Counted from the stretch's first letter, positions 34,480 through 46,899 are shown. The stretch is 64,000 bases of DNA from Sympetrum striolatum (GCA_947579665.1 OX388343.1:102987657-103051656); one strand, 5' to 3'. Notes: generated by a model not told the origin, from the sequence alone. Translations and numbers: made by a program.

Positions 34480-35640
34480 TCGATTTGGCATCCCACCGTA
34501 TGAATAATAGTTAGCTGCTGATGATCTCTGATAATTAAAATCATCTCTTTAAATCTTCAATTTGGAATCCAAACTCGTCTAACGAGGTCGCATTAGATAC
34601 TCTGAGCAATTGGTACTAGCTCCTGCGCATTCATCGTACAATATTTTATGGAAATAATTAATTATTATTTCATTAAAACCATAAATAATTATTGATACAT
34701 TTTATTAAATTTTCCCTTTTTCTTTTTCATGTTTGAAGAAGTGAGCTCTCTCGCATATGGATGATTCTTTTGGATGTCTTGGGTGTGATACCGAAAGTGC
34801 GTTCAAATGAGGATCATCAAATGATGTCTTTTGGATATAAGATACAGGTTAGCTATTTTATTATGATATTTTCAAACATTTATTCTTTCTGATGTTTAAT
34901 ACCTACAGCGTAACATATTTTTTATTTTTAACGGGCAGTTAATATTGCTCTAACAAAATAATTAGGATTACCATTTAAATTATGTAATTATATTCTGATG
35001 TTTGCAATGTCTGCAATGGATGACTCTACATTCCATGGGCTTTGCGTTAGCTGTTTCAAACGTGGAAAACTTGTAGCCGTTTTGAAAAGGGATATCGTTA
35101 TGTCGATTTCCCTTTCCTTTTTTAACACCGGCATCATCTTCAATTTTTTCTCAGTTATTTAGAATACCTTACTTTCATTTTCTATTTTTTCTGTAATTTG
35201 AGCACTAGTAATTAAGAACAGGGAAAGAAGCATCACCTCAAGCTCGTGGTTACCTAAAAATTGTATAACTTCCACTGCGAAGATTTTTTCATCGGTGCTT
35301 ACCTTAAGCAATATTTCCCAGACATCTTCGATGTGGTACTTAACCTCGTTTAACTACGTTGCATGAGAAATACTAGTTAGATTGATTGCTACTAAAATCT
35401 GTTCGATATAATTCATGCTAATTTTATGGATATAATTAATTAATGGCGAAATTAATTTGATTTTTGATTTGTGATTTTTTCAAGTCTTGAGGATAAACAA
35501 TTCACTCAGTTATGGATGATTATTCTGGATGCCTTTCTGTGATACCGAAGATGCCAAAAAACGAAGGATAACCAAATAAGATCTTCCGGATTCCCGATTC
35601 AGGTGAGTTCTTTTATAATGATATTTTCTGCCTTTCTAGA
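34480..35640 (+). repeat. ~330 bp direct repeat, two diverged copies about 755 bp apart
   Basis: 34555-34870 and 35310-35630 share 'cttc.atttgg.a', 'ttttatgga.ataattaatta', 'atggatgatt.tt.tggatg', 'gtgataccgaa', and end with 'gat(a/t)caggt(g/t)ag'. A third start-like fragment lies at 34478 ('catcttcgatttggcatcc'). It is non-coding as far as I can see. The end motif resembles a splice donor but no exon was recognised. Confidence 0.5.
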
Positions 35641-36137
35641 ATTTTCGCTGTTTCTTTCGTAACTTCAAATTTTATACAGTCCGAGTGTAAGATATTTCAT
35701 TGACGCTGTACAAATACTCCAAAAGCTTTTTCTTAATAAATTAATGTACGTCTTCATACATTATTTAAGTCACCCAATTAAATGTTATTTTCTTAATATT
35801 TGAGATAAGGTCAGAACGGTTTATTGATAAAAAGCAAAGCGTCTGGTTTGTAGAAAAAAATCATTAAGCATTTTTAATGTGAGAGGATTGTTTATAAGCA
35901 GTATATAGATATTTGAAGATATAAAGTTCGATATAAGACCATTGAATGTTTAATAAATATCATAAGTTTTCGAGACTTGAAAGATTACTTGAATGGGACC
36001 TAGTATTTCGAGTTAATATTGTATATTCCGTATCAACCGACGGACGTATTATTCAACCCTTTCGTTTTACATATATTTTCGCTGTTTTCAATTATATATT
36101 TTTTCTGTAATCTAGATAATCGATCGTAGTAAAGGCT
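35641..36137. other. No recognised feature
   Basis: AT-rich DNA up to the sharp left boundary of leader copy B at 36138. Confidence 0.4.
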
Positions 36138-39100
36138 ACACTTTCCTATAGTATCCACATCTACAATTTATAAACTCTAAAGGCTCTATTTTATTTTTCG
36201 AAAATAAATTATCATGTTATCGAGCTCATACGAATTCGAGAGAGCATTAAACGAGAACTTTTATTTTAATTTTAATGCACGTTATTTCCATTTAATCTCC
36301 GATAGAATTAGGATTATCTTTTATATTAAATTCCAAATTGTTAAGTTTAAGTTTAAGATTATTTGACCATTTTATACAACATACAATTAAAATAGACACT
36401 CCTTATGTTAGTAGCATTGCGTATTTAACTTTTCAATCGCAGAAACAATGTCGTCGTAGCAAAGTGGATGTCGTTAGATCGATGTGATTTCACTTTCATT
36501 AATCTCGTTTTAATTCTAGTATCATCTTTAAATTCTTCCCTTTTTCAGATAACTTTACTTTCAATTCCTCATTTTTTCTTACCATAACTCAAGCATTTTA
36601 ACTACAGAAACATGTCCTCACCTCAAGGTCTAGGTTTCCTCAAATTACTTCTATTGCTACGTTTTTTTAGTCGGAAGCCAACTGTCCTCTTATTTTGACC
36701 TTCAGGTCTTTCCATAAGTTCAAGGTCTTGTTTTCGTACACAGTCTCTAAAAATGTAATTTTTTTACTTCAGTTTGTTTGTGTTACTATCACACTTGTCT
36801 GTAGCGGGCCTAGGGCGTATTATTGATCTCGGATATCACCTTAGTAGCGAAAGCACCAGAGATTTTATAATTGATAAGATATATATGAGCTCATAGGTCA
36901 ATGTCAGGAAGAATATTTATCGTTGTTTCACATCTTTCTCTTTGCTGACAATTTGTTAAAGATATTTAATGAAATGTTTATTTTACGCTCTATTGGACTT
37001 CCTGGCATTTTACATTTACAGTCTTACAAAAATTGTAAGTTACTAGTTCGAAATAAGACTTTAAAATATGAAATAAATATCAATGAGTATGAGACTTAAA
37101 AACTTTCTTAAGTGAGAAGTCGTATTTTATGATATTATGTGAACAGTGATGATCGGTAATACTATTTTTCGACCTTTTTTGATTATGAGTCTTCGTTTTT
37201 TTTTCTTATATTTTTAAATCCATTTTATTTAAAAGTTTAATAAAATTTTGGAACTTTTGTCATAATTCAAAAAGCGACTCCTAGAGTCTTTGTCCAAATC
37301 CTGTAGATATAATAATATGATTTCAAACTTTTTCGGAAGCGCGGTTTTGCAATCATTAATTAAGTCGAATGTTAGCGGATGTCCGTCAGTTTATATAATT
37401 TTCAACTTTAATCACTAATCAATCTTATTTTTGCATTAATGCCTTAGTTTCAGCCTGCAAAGCCACAAATATTTCACTATGTCTATCGCATCAATTAATT
37501 TACCGTTTCAATTAATTCCCAGTCTTCTTAGTAATTACTGAAGCTATCAATGTAAATATAATCTCTAAAGAGAAACCAACGGAGACTCTTTTGTAGAAAC
37601 AAAAATTCAATTCAGAATAGTGGGGACGGTTTTTAAATTGCTCCGTAAAGGTCATAGAAAATCAATAGCCAACAATTAACGCAGCACTTGTGTTCAAGTA
37701 AAATGAGAGAATTAAAATTTGAACGTTTTTCAAACTGTAATGCTTGTTAAATGTCAGAATTTTAGGAGGATATTTATTTAAATAATTATTAACTTTTCTA
37801 TCACAGAAATTGCGACACATTTCTATAAAATATACATACACAGTTCGTCTTTTTAAAGGCTTTGTTTTATTTTTGAAAATTGTATTGTAAAGACCTTCAC
37901 TTTATTTCGTTTGCATTACTATTCTAGCAGTAACTACAGTTTTATAATTTCTAATACATCGATAAGGTCATACAAATGAGACAAGTACGATATTTATCGC
38001 TATTAATCATCATTCTATCTTCCGACTGTTCGTTTAAAATGGTTCGTTTAAAACTCGTGTACTGTTATGCATTTTATGTTTGAGGCCTTAAAGAATTTCT
38101 AACTTAGTCATGATAATGTACAGAAAGGACGAACGGAGATCGTGGTCGAAAATATTTGATCGATATTTGAGATGGTAACTCCAGCTTAATTACCTGCAAG
38201 AAAGCATTGATGATGAGAACCTTTCATAACAAGAAACTCGAACCTTAAATTACTTCATAAATACTCATCCGATTGCATTAACTTCTGCAACTTCGGAAAA
38301 TGCAAACGTCCAAATCATAAAAGGTTTTCCATTAAATAGAAGCAGTTTAAGGGACTTGTCGTCTAAGAATTTTTCCACTCAGTCTTATTATGAATTCCAC
38401 TTAGATTTTTCTTCGCTTTAACAAACAAAAGTTGTTGATATATTTAATCGCATTTTAAAAATATATATATCGCGGATCGCACAAAAGGATAAATGAACCC
38501 GAGGTTTCCTAACTTCGCTTTCAACAAAACATACAAAATAAATATGCAATGTAATTTCACATATTTTGTAATCCCTCAGATATATATTCAGGTATCCAAT
38601 ATAATTATCTTCCACAGCAAATACATGTACCTCTTTATTTCTCTCCAAAACTCCAAATTTATTTATATAAACTATATTCTATACAAAGATATTGCAAAAT
38701 CTTGAAAATGGAATCACTCAAGTTTCAACAAATTGCCGTCAATGAATTTCTACTTTCGGACTATTTTTTATGTTATTAGAAATTCAATGTAGATGCTTTA
38801 TTAGTTTAATGAAGGAAAGCTACTTACGCAAGTTTAAATTTATATTTAGCTGAAAATGAAAATATCCGTCGATTATAAATAAATGTATCCAGTGTTATAA
38901 TATTCCAAAGTTAAACTTCACATTCTGATTTTTCACTAAAATTCGCTGTTATTGTTATTAATTAGATTATATAAAATTGTATTGCCAAATCAGATTAAAT
39001 AGATTTATTTAAATTCATTATACTTATTGAAGATTTTAAAACATTAACTTGGAAGTAGTAATCTAAATATTAAAGTGGAGTATGGTATCTTCTCGAAAAA

Positions 39101-39287
39101 AGATGCACTCAAAAATTAATTATTTTACATAATAAATTAATAATATTGCATATTCGATATGTATTTATAAAACTGCCATGGTACATCATTCAATGTGGAT
39201 TAATATTTACAGTTAATACATTCCCGATTCCTTTTTTTCCCGAGGGACTTACGAGGAAGAACAGCGTTAGAGTATCCCGACAAGGTG
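36138..39287 (+). repeat. 3.1 kb leader, copy B (duplicate of 8024-11119)
   Basis: It matches 8024-11119 throughout in the same orientation. Specific differences: an insertion of about 55 bp at about 36765-36820 that includes 'tctgtagcgggcctagggc', and an insertion of about 26 bp near 38240. The open frame 38493-38705 corresponds to 10326-10538. The left flanks of A and B are unrelated, which places the boundary at 'tacactttcc'. Confidence 0.85.
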
Positions 39288-39294
39288 GAACTGG

Positions 39295-39316
39295 AACAAG
39301 CGACGCGTCGCTTGTT
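39295..39316. other. 22 bp perfect palindrome at the leader-minisatellite junction of copy B
   Basis: The half-site is AACAAGCGACG followed by its exact reverse complement. Copy A has a related but non-palindromic 'aaaaagcgacgg' at 11131. It lies between the leader and the first 16 bp units. Confidence 0.8.
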
Positions 39317-39349
39317 TCAGAGGCGCCGTGTTCCTCCGTCGCGACCCGG

Positions 39350-41567
39350 AGACCCGGAGAGGGAGGACCCTGGCGAAGAAGGACACTAGCGAGGGAGGAC
39401 CCCGGCGACGGAGGATCCCAGCGAGGGAGGACCCCGGCGAGGGAGGACACCGGCGAGGGAGGACCCCGGCGAGGGAGGACCCCGGCGACGGAGGACCCCG
39501 GCGAGGGAGGACCCCGGCGACGGAGGATCCCAGCGAGGAAGGATCCCAACAGAGAGGATCCCAGCGAGGGATGATCTCAGCGAGGGATGACCCCGACGTA
39601 GGAGGACCCCGGCGACGGAGGATCCCAGTGAGGAAGGATCCCAACAGGGGAGGATCCCAGCGAGGGATGATCTCAGTGAGGGATGACCCCGGCGTAGGAG
39701 GACCCCGGCGAGGTAGGATCCCGGCGACGGAGGATCCCAGAGAGGGAGGGTCCCAGCGAGGTGGGATCCCGACGAGGGAGGACCCCGGCCACGGAGGATC
39801 CCGGCGAGGGAGGATCCCGGCGAGGGAGGATCCCAACAGGGGAGGATCCCAACAGGAGAGGATCCCAGCGAGGGAGGATACCTAGCTAGGGATGATCTCA
39901 GCGAGGGATGACCCCGTCGACGGAGGATCCAGGCAAGGGAGGATCCCAGCGAGGGAGGATCCCAGCGAGCGAGAACCCAGGCGAGGGAGGATCCCAGCGC
40001 GAGATAGGATCCCAGCGAGATAGGATCCCAGCGAGGGAGGAACCAGGCGACGGAGGACACCGGCGACGTAGGACACCAGCGATGGAGGACCCCGGCCAGA
40101 GAGTTTCCAACGAGGGATGACCCCGGCGATGGAGGATCCCAGCGAGGGAGGTCCCCGGCGTGGGAGGACCCCGGCGAGGGAGGATCCCAACAGGGGAGGA
40201 TCCCAACAGGAGAGGATCCCAACAGGGGAGGATCCCAACAGGAGAGGATCCCAACAGGGGAGGATCCCAACAGGAGAGGACCCCGGCGAGGGAGGACCCC
40301 GGCGAGGGAGGACCCCGGCGAGGGAGGACCCCGGCGACGGAGGATCCCAGTGAGGAAGGATCCCAACAGGGGAGGATCCCAGCGAGGGATGATCTCAGCG
40401 AGGGATGACCCCGGCGTAGGAGGACCCCGGCGAGGTAGGATCCCGGCGACGGAGGATCCCAGAGAGGGAGGGTCCCAGCGAGGTGGGATCCCGACGAGGG
40501 AGGACCCCGGCCACGGAGGTCCCCGGCGAGGGAGGATCCCGGCGAGGGAGGATCCCAACAGGGGAGGATCCCAACAGGAGAGGATCCCAGCGAGGGAGGA
40601 TACCTAGCTAGGGATGATCTCAGCGAGGGATGACCCCGTCGACGGAGGATCCAGGCAAGGGAGGATCCCAGCGAGGGAGGATCCCAGCGAGCGAGAACCC
40701 AGGCGAGGGAGGATCCCAGCGCGAGATAGGATCCCAGCGAGATAGGATCCCAGCGAGGGAGGAACCAGGCGACGGAGGACACCGGCGACGTAGGACACCA
40801 GCGATGGAGGACCCCGGCCAGAGAGTTTCCAACGAGGGATGACCCCGGCGATGGAGGATCCCAGCGAGGGAGGTCCCCGGCGTGGGAGGACCCCGGCGAG
40901 GTAGGATCCCGGCGACGGAGGATCCCAGAGAGGGAGGGTCCCAGCGAGGTGGGATCCCGACGAGGGAGGACCCCGGCCACGGAGGATCCCGGCGAGGGAG
41001 GATCCCGGTGAGGGAGGATCCCAACAGGGGAGGATCCCAACAGGAGAGGATCCCAGCGAGGGAGGATACCTAGCTAGGGATGATCTCAGTGAGGGATGAC
41101 CCCGTCGACGGAGGATCCAGGCAAGGGAGGATGCCAGCGAGGGAGGATCCCAGCGAGGGAGAACCCAGGCGAGGGAGGATCCCAGCGCGAGATAGGATCC
41201 CAGCGAGATAGGATCCCAGCGAGGGAGGAACCAGGCGAGGGAGGATCCCAGCGCGAGATAGGATCCCAGCGAGATAGGATCCCAGCGAGGGAGGAACCAG
41301 CCGATGGAGGACACCCGCGACGTAGGACACCAGCGTTGGAGGACCCCGGCCAGAGAGGTTCCAATGAGGGAGGACACCGGCGAGGGAGGACCCCTGCCAG
41401 AGAGGACCCCGAAAAGGGAGGACACTGGCCAGAGAAAGTCCCCGCAAAGGAAGTTTTCAACGAGGGACGGTCCCAACTAGGGAGAATCCCAGCGAGGGGG
41501 GACACTGGCACGGGAGGATCCCGTCCAGAAAAGGTCCCAGCCAGAGAAGATCCCAGCGAGGGAGATT
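39350..41567 (+). repeat. 16 bp GC-rich minisatellite, block B (~2.2 kb) with higher-order repeats
   Basis: It has the same 16 bp unit as block A (GAGGGAGGACCCCGGC and variants, plus CAACAGGGGAGGATCC variants unique to B). A marked variant 'tacctagctagggatgatct' occurs at 39879, 40601 and 41067 (spacing 722 and 466). About 290 bp after the first two are almost identical, so large blocks have been duplicated inside the array. A ~77 bp subunit is doubled near 41160-41300. Long open frames on both strands (up to 390 codons) follow from the stop-free repeat unit and are not called as genes. Confidence 0.9.
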
Positions 41568-41584
41568 TAAATTATTTTAAATAA

Positions 41585-41647
41585 TAGATATTTTTGTTTT
41601 CTGAAGAGAATTTTGTTTGTCTACTACAATGTTCTCCACTTAAAAGC
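41585..41647 (+). repeat. Trailer of copy B
   Basis: It matches 14256-14325 ('atttttgttttctg.agag', 'attttgtttgt', 'gttctcca.ttaaaag'). It ends the homology between the two leader-minisatellite modules; sequence to the right is unrelated. Confidence 0.65.
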
Positions 41648-42540
41648 TGTTCCAATTAGATATTATACACTAATTCTTGAATATTTTCACTGAAATACTT
41701 CTGGAACTCATTCTTTGAGGTAGCTTTTAGCTCTCTCAGCAATTCATTTTAATCTCATTTATGGTTGTAAAAAGTGGTTTCTTTAAGGTTCCCTTTATTT
41801 TTGCAAATAGAAAGAGTCACTCAGCCTAGTCTGGCTAGTATGTAGAGTGGGGGATCATTACTGTGTAAATTTTTGTTAAACAAATCATGAGCAAGCAATA
41901 ACGTTTGAGCTGGTGCATTATTATGGCTTAAAAACCATGAATAGTTTCTATAGAAATCTGTATTTTTTTATTGTATCACTTCCCACAAAGGGCATTAAAC
42001 TTAAAAGTAGTACCACTTATTCACTGATTGATCATTTATTATTAATTTCCTCACTTTTTTCATGATTTTTCTACATTTTCATCGGTTTGTGATGATCTGG
42101 GATATCCAGAGGACCTATCTTAAATTTCTTTACAGGCATCTTAGAAAAGCTAATACCACTTGAAAACTCTTGCTTAACTCATTTCAGACTCTTCAAAGCA
42201 ACATTTAACGTTTTTAAAATGTTGTTGCCCTTTATTTCATTTATTTAGCAAAATTTAATACAAAGTCTCTTACCCATTTTCAAAATCAATGATCCTCCTA
42301 TCAGAACATATGAATCCTTTTTGACTGCTGAAAATAGACTAAATATTGGCTAAAAGAATACAACAACTTTTTAAATAAGTATTTCAACACAACAATCACA
42401 AATATCATGCAAATCAAGCTAATATATTGCATAATATAACATGCATAATATAACATGCATAATTAGAAAATTCCCATTATTTTTAACACACTTCGTATAA
42501 CATTATAGAAATAAGCTTTTATAAGATGAAGTATGCAATA
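41648..42540. other. Intronic or upstream DNA of the protease gene
   Basis: AT-rich. A short tandem of 'ataatataacatgc' is at 42431-42461. No exon was recognised, although the protease needs at least one upstream exon (signal peptide, possibly a CLIP domain). Confidence 0.4.
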
Positions 42541-42661
42541 ATGCTGGGTATTCGCAATCTTGAAAATGATGGATGTGGGATTGGCTTAAAGACATGTATT
42601 CTTGGTGGGGAAAACAGTTTGCCAGCAGAGTTACCTTGGCTTCCTAGGCTGGAATATAAAG
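42541..42661 (+). pseudogene. Serine protease exon with zymogen activation region
   Basis: The frame reads ...ENDGCGIGL, then KTC-ILGGEN, then SLPAELPWLPRLEYK, followed by a consensus donor G|GTAAGT at 42661/42662. This is the start of an S1 (trypsin-like) catalytic domain: the disulfide-forming Cys-Gly, the activation site before IxGG, and the PW motif. In active zymogens the residue before ILGG is Arg or Lys. Here it is Cys (TGT), one C-to-T change from CGT, so normal activation would be lost. The left exon limit is uncertain; the frame is open back to an ATG at 42541 but no strong acceptor is visible. The exon phase fits the next exon at 44166. Confidence 0.75.
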
Positions 42662-43206
42662 GTAAGTAATATTGGGAGAAATATGATTTCAAAGTACTTT
42701 TCCTAATTAAGCCTTTGGTAAATCATTAACCTTTTTCCCATTTATTGAAAATCATACTGTGTTAAGTAATTTAGCAGCCTATTTTTAATGAGATTTTGCA
42801 GCATGGAAATGGTGCATAAGAATTTTGATACTTGGTATATATTAGAAAAGTGATTTCTGATGCCCTACTGATAGTTTGAAGACACTATTATATGAATTCA
42901 GTAACAGTAAAGTTTTTTAATTGGACAGAGTTTTATACGATGACTAAACAAATATAGCTTGAGATGTGAATATCTTAAAAATAAATAAAGTAATTATTTA
43001 GTATTTGTGTATGTTTTTGTATCTGCTAAAAACTCAAGAAGCACAAGTTTCACAGTTTTTAAACTTAAAAAATAGATGAATGCTTTCTCTGGGCAGATAA
43101 TAGGCTACTATTTTTATCCTAATCAGATGCAGCAAAGTAAGTAAGATGCATGTAAAGTTCCATTTTTTTGTTCAAAATTTGACTTTTTGTAAAGTTGAAA
43201 TAAAAA

Positions 43207-43491
43207 GAATGGGGCCTTGGCGGCATAGTGGTTAAGGCCACAGCCTGCCACGCAGAGGGCTCTGGACTACAGCAAATTACCTGTCGATTTTTCACGAAGG
43301 CCGCAAGTCGACTCATCCTGTAAATGTGTAAAAATTAGTACCCAAAAATCTTGGTAATAGTAGGCAGTAGGAGCATAGTGCCGGCCACACTACCTTCATT
43401 TATACCATTAGGTTGAGTATTATCAGCCTTAACTTGCTAACTCCTGAGACATTGATGCACTATGAAAAAGGGAGACTACTACTACTACTGA
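43207..43491 (+). repeat. tRNA-derived SINE in the protease intron
   Basis: The head has an A box (GGCATAGTGGTTAAGGC) and a degenerate B box (GGGCTCTGGACTAC) at normal tRNA spacing. A ~200 bp body follows, ending in a (ACT)n tail at 43478-43491. Similar SINEs with trinucleotide tails are common in arthropods. Oriented like the host gene. Confidence 0.75.
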
Positions 43492-44165
43492 AATGCAAAG
43501 AATTGTTGTTGAAAATTGAGACAAGCACCAAATGAAAGGAAATTGATTAGAGAATCTTAATGAAATCGTGGAACTTTTTAAATCCAAAATTTAGAATTTT
43601 TATGATATACATATATGAATATTTTGTAATTTCTTGAGGTTGTAAATAGCCATTACCCTAATAACCAACTCAGTTGTTGAAGGGGTGTTCATACATTTTC
43701 CCATAGGAATTCTGTGGAAATTTTGACCCATATAGATATAAAGGTAAGAATTAAGGATAGTCTAAATGAAGATGAGTCAATTTTCTGAGATGTTATTCTT
43801 TTTTGGTGCAATTAACTAGCCAAAATAATGGCCATATAGTTGTGTTTATTCACTTTACTGAAATTGACAATAGAGATTAAATATTTCTTTTATTTACTAT
43901 CTATTTCATTTTTGCAAGAGAATCTTGATCATTGTCAGCTCTAAAATAAATTTATAATTTTAGTTATGTTCCATAGTTTGTCTTGATGAAATATACTGAT
44001 AAATTATTTAAAGCAAAAATCAAATTTTGCCTTTCTCCTAGTATTAGAAGCTGTTTAATAAATACCTAAGTTATTTTTTGTTTTCAGTTTAGTAAGTTTA
44101 TTCCAATGAAAATGAAATACTATAATTATGATAAGTTGCCCTCTTATCTTGTTTATTTGTTATAG

Positions 44166-44268
44166 AAAGGTCAACTGGCAAAAAGTTTTATGAATGTGGA
44201 GGATCCTTGATCACCCCTCAGTACATTCAGACTGCAGCACACTGCCTCAACGGCTATGGACTCAAACT
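44166..44268 (+). pseudogene. Serine protease exon with the catalytic histidine
   Basis: With phase 1 from the previous exon it encodes ERSTGKKFYECGGSLITPQY then IQTAAHCLNGYGLKL. ECGGSLI and TAAHC are hallmark S1 motifs, and the His of AAHC is the catalytic His57 equivalent. Acceptor TATAG at 44161-44165; donor CT|GTGAGT at 44268/44269. This exon itself is intact. The exon joins in phase to 49898, after an intron of 5.6 kb that is mostly a LINE. Confidence 0.85.
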
Positions 44269-45180
44269 GTGAGTTTAAATTCTGTTTTCATGTTTATAAT
44301 GATTCTGTTGGATTCCATTCAAACTAATCTTAGAGCCAAATAAAAGGAGTAATTTTTATGTTCTAATATAAAAATGTGATCATTAATCATCTACTAATAT
44401 CTGTTTTGTCAGCGTAGTCATTGCTTTTAAATAATTAATTTTTCAATTAATTTTTGACCATTTTTCTCTATTTTGATCATATAATAGTAAATTAAACTAG
44501 TAGTAAATGCCTTGCTCTTTGATTTGCTCAGTATGATTCTGTCTTGCACATAGTTTTTGGTAGCCTAAGGATCCATCCAGACTATATTCAGGCTAAAGAG
44601 ATTCAATACTAAGGGGTATCAGTTATACCAGAATAGGCATTTAGCCTCATGGTTTAGCTATCAAAGGACCATCAAATTTCTAAATTGAATAGCTAAAGAA
44701 TTTCAAGCAAAAAAATAGGAAGGCATTAATATTTTGATCTTGAAGCTGGTAAAATACTAAATTGTTTCTAGACAATTGTTTGAGACTTCTGTTAAGAGCA
44801 TTGGTGGGACTACTGAAAAATGACCTATAAATGGTTTTAAAAGGTACCGTAAAGTTTATTAAAAACACTCAATTCCAATACTGAATGCATGTGAATGAAA
44901 GGAAAAAGTATACTTATAAAACTGAGGTAACCGCAAATACATTGGTATAAAACAGTACTTTATACTTAAAATCTTTGACTTCTTCTACTGACCTCCATTC
45001 TGAGCGGATGTGCTTTCGTTCTGTGTGGCGTTACCAAGGCCGTGAGTATTTTCAAGCCGTGAAATTTCGAGTGCTTTCAATGCATAGTGTGACTGAATTT
45101 CTCTAAGTTTAGTGATATTAGAGTTATCGTTCAAGTGTCTGTTTAAAAAATAAGCAGTGTTTATTGAGTATTTCGACAAA

Positions 45181-46135
45181 ATGATCCAACGTGAGTGTGT
45201 GTAATGTGTGTCGAAAATCGGTCCGCAACACAGTTTTCATCACTTTTCATGAGTGTCAAAGAAGTTTCCATGGCCACTGTATCGAGAAACCTATGTCTAA
45301 AGACGATATAGACGGAATTAGAGCCAGCAAACAAATCTAGATGTGTTCAGATTGTCAGGCTTCACGACAGCACAGTCGAAATCCTGAAATGAAGACGGTG
45401 GAAACAACGAAAAGTGAAGTGATGTCATTTAGTGATATACACACTCTTTTTCTAGAGTTAAAAAAAGGGTTATAAGAGGTTGAAAAAAATTTAGGCGACT
45501 CGATTAATAAAATTTACGAAAAGCTGGAAGAAGTTACTAAGGTTATCGAAGAGCAGGGAAAGAAGCTGAAGCAATGCTATGATGAAATCGAGGCCTTAAG
45601 AAGTGAAAATGCACTGCTTAAAAATCAGATTATTGAGAATAGAAATTCCTTGGATGATTTGCAACAAAATATGTTAGCAAATAATATAGAGATCCATGGT
45701 GTTCCATTTCGACATAATGAAAACCTATTAAATGTACTAAGTAAAATCGGTGATGATTTGGGTGTCGAAATCACCGAAAATTGTATTGATTATTGTTATA
45801 GGACCAAACCTAAATCTAATGGTTCCGTTGGAGGTATTCAGGAGAGGTTCCTTAGCCAGCGAATCAAGGAAGACGTTTTGACTAATCCCAGAGTGAAGAG
45901 GAACTGTTCTATGCGACATTTGACTCTGGGCGGAATTCCGCCATCTGATACCCCCATCTACATAAACGAGGTGTTGTGTCCTGGTAGGCGGAGGGTCTTC
46001 AATGCTGCTCGTGAGGCTAAGAAGCCAAAGGCTTACGCTTATTTGTGGATAAGAGGAGGTAAAATACTGATGAGGAAGGCAGAAAAACAACCTGTTATCG
46101 TATTGAAAAAATTGAATGATTTAAGTAAATTATAA
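45181..46135 (+). pseudogene. LINE ORF1: PHD finger, coiled coil and RNA-binding-like domain
   Basis: The ATG at 45181 is one base out of phase with the rest, so a frameshift lies in the (GT)n stretch near 45195. After it the frame shows CNVC, then HECQRSFHGHC, then (W replaced by TAG at 45338) and CSDC: the C-x2-C ... H-x2-C ... H-x2-C ... C-x2-C layout of a PHD-type zinc finger. A second stop (TAA) is at 45473. A coiled coil rich in Lys/Glu follows (about 45500-45640), then NIEIHGVP and the rest of an RRM-like/Transposase_22-like domain to 46135. ORF1 proteins with a PHD finger are known in several arthropod CR1-group LINEs. In the element's cycle it would bind RNA or chromatin. Confidence 0.75.
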
Positions 46136-46164
46136 CATTTTTAAATGATTTTCATTCAAGTAAG

Positions 46165-46899
46165 GTGTCCTTCATAAATGAATCTAAAGATACTTCTAAT
46201 AAATTTAGTATTATTCATCAAAATATAAGAAGCTTGTGGAGTAACTTTGATAATTTCACATTGTATTTAAATAACTTGCAAAAGCTTCCTGATGTAATAG
46301 TTCTGTCTGAAATTTGGATTAATGATTATGAATTAAGTGCTTACCAATTAACTGGTTACAAAGTCTTTGTGAAATGTAATAATAAAAGGAGAGCTGGAGG
46401 GGTGATTGTATATGTTGCTGATAATTATTCATGTATTAATAATGTACTTAGTGATTTGCAATCAGCAGATATAATTCAAGTAACCATTTATCTTAGTAAA
46501 TCACTTTCTATTTCCATTATTGGAATTTATAGGTTTCACTTTTTACCGATTGAGAATTTTTTGTACGAAGTAGATAATATTCTTGATAGATTGCATGATA
46601 AAAACTTATTAATAATTAGGGATATGAACTTATGTATTTTGCAATGTAATGAAATTGTAAATGAGTATAAAACCATTATGGCTAGTCATGAGCTGGAACA
46701 GCTTATATCTGTTCCAACCCGAGTAACAAAAAATAGTCAAACATGCATTGATCATGTATTTTGTAGAAGCAGGGACAACCTCATGTATGAAGGAAATTCT
46801 ATTGAATTGGATATTACTGACCATCATATGACAGAGTGCAATATATATGTGTTAGTGATCTCCAAGGAAATAAAAATCCGCCGGATCAGTCTAAACTAA
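46165..46899 (+). pseudogene. LINE ORF2, AP-type endonuclease domain
   Basis: It shows endonuclease motifs in order: IIHQNIRSL (Asn), VLSEIW (Glu), GGVIVYV, IIGIYR, IRDMN (normally GDMN or GDFN; Gly is replaced by Arg), ...TCIDHVF and a final DHHM with His. About 230 residues, the usual length for this domain. No ATG precedes it in frame (the frame opens at GTG 46165), so the natural start is lost or lies elsewhere. The frame shifts near 46840-46890 into the connecting region. It would nick target DNA if intact. Confidence 0.85.
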
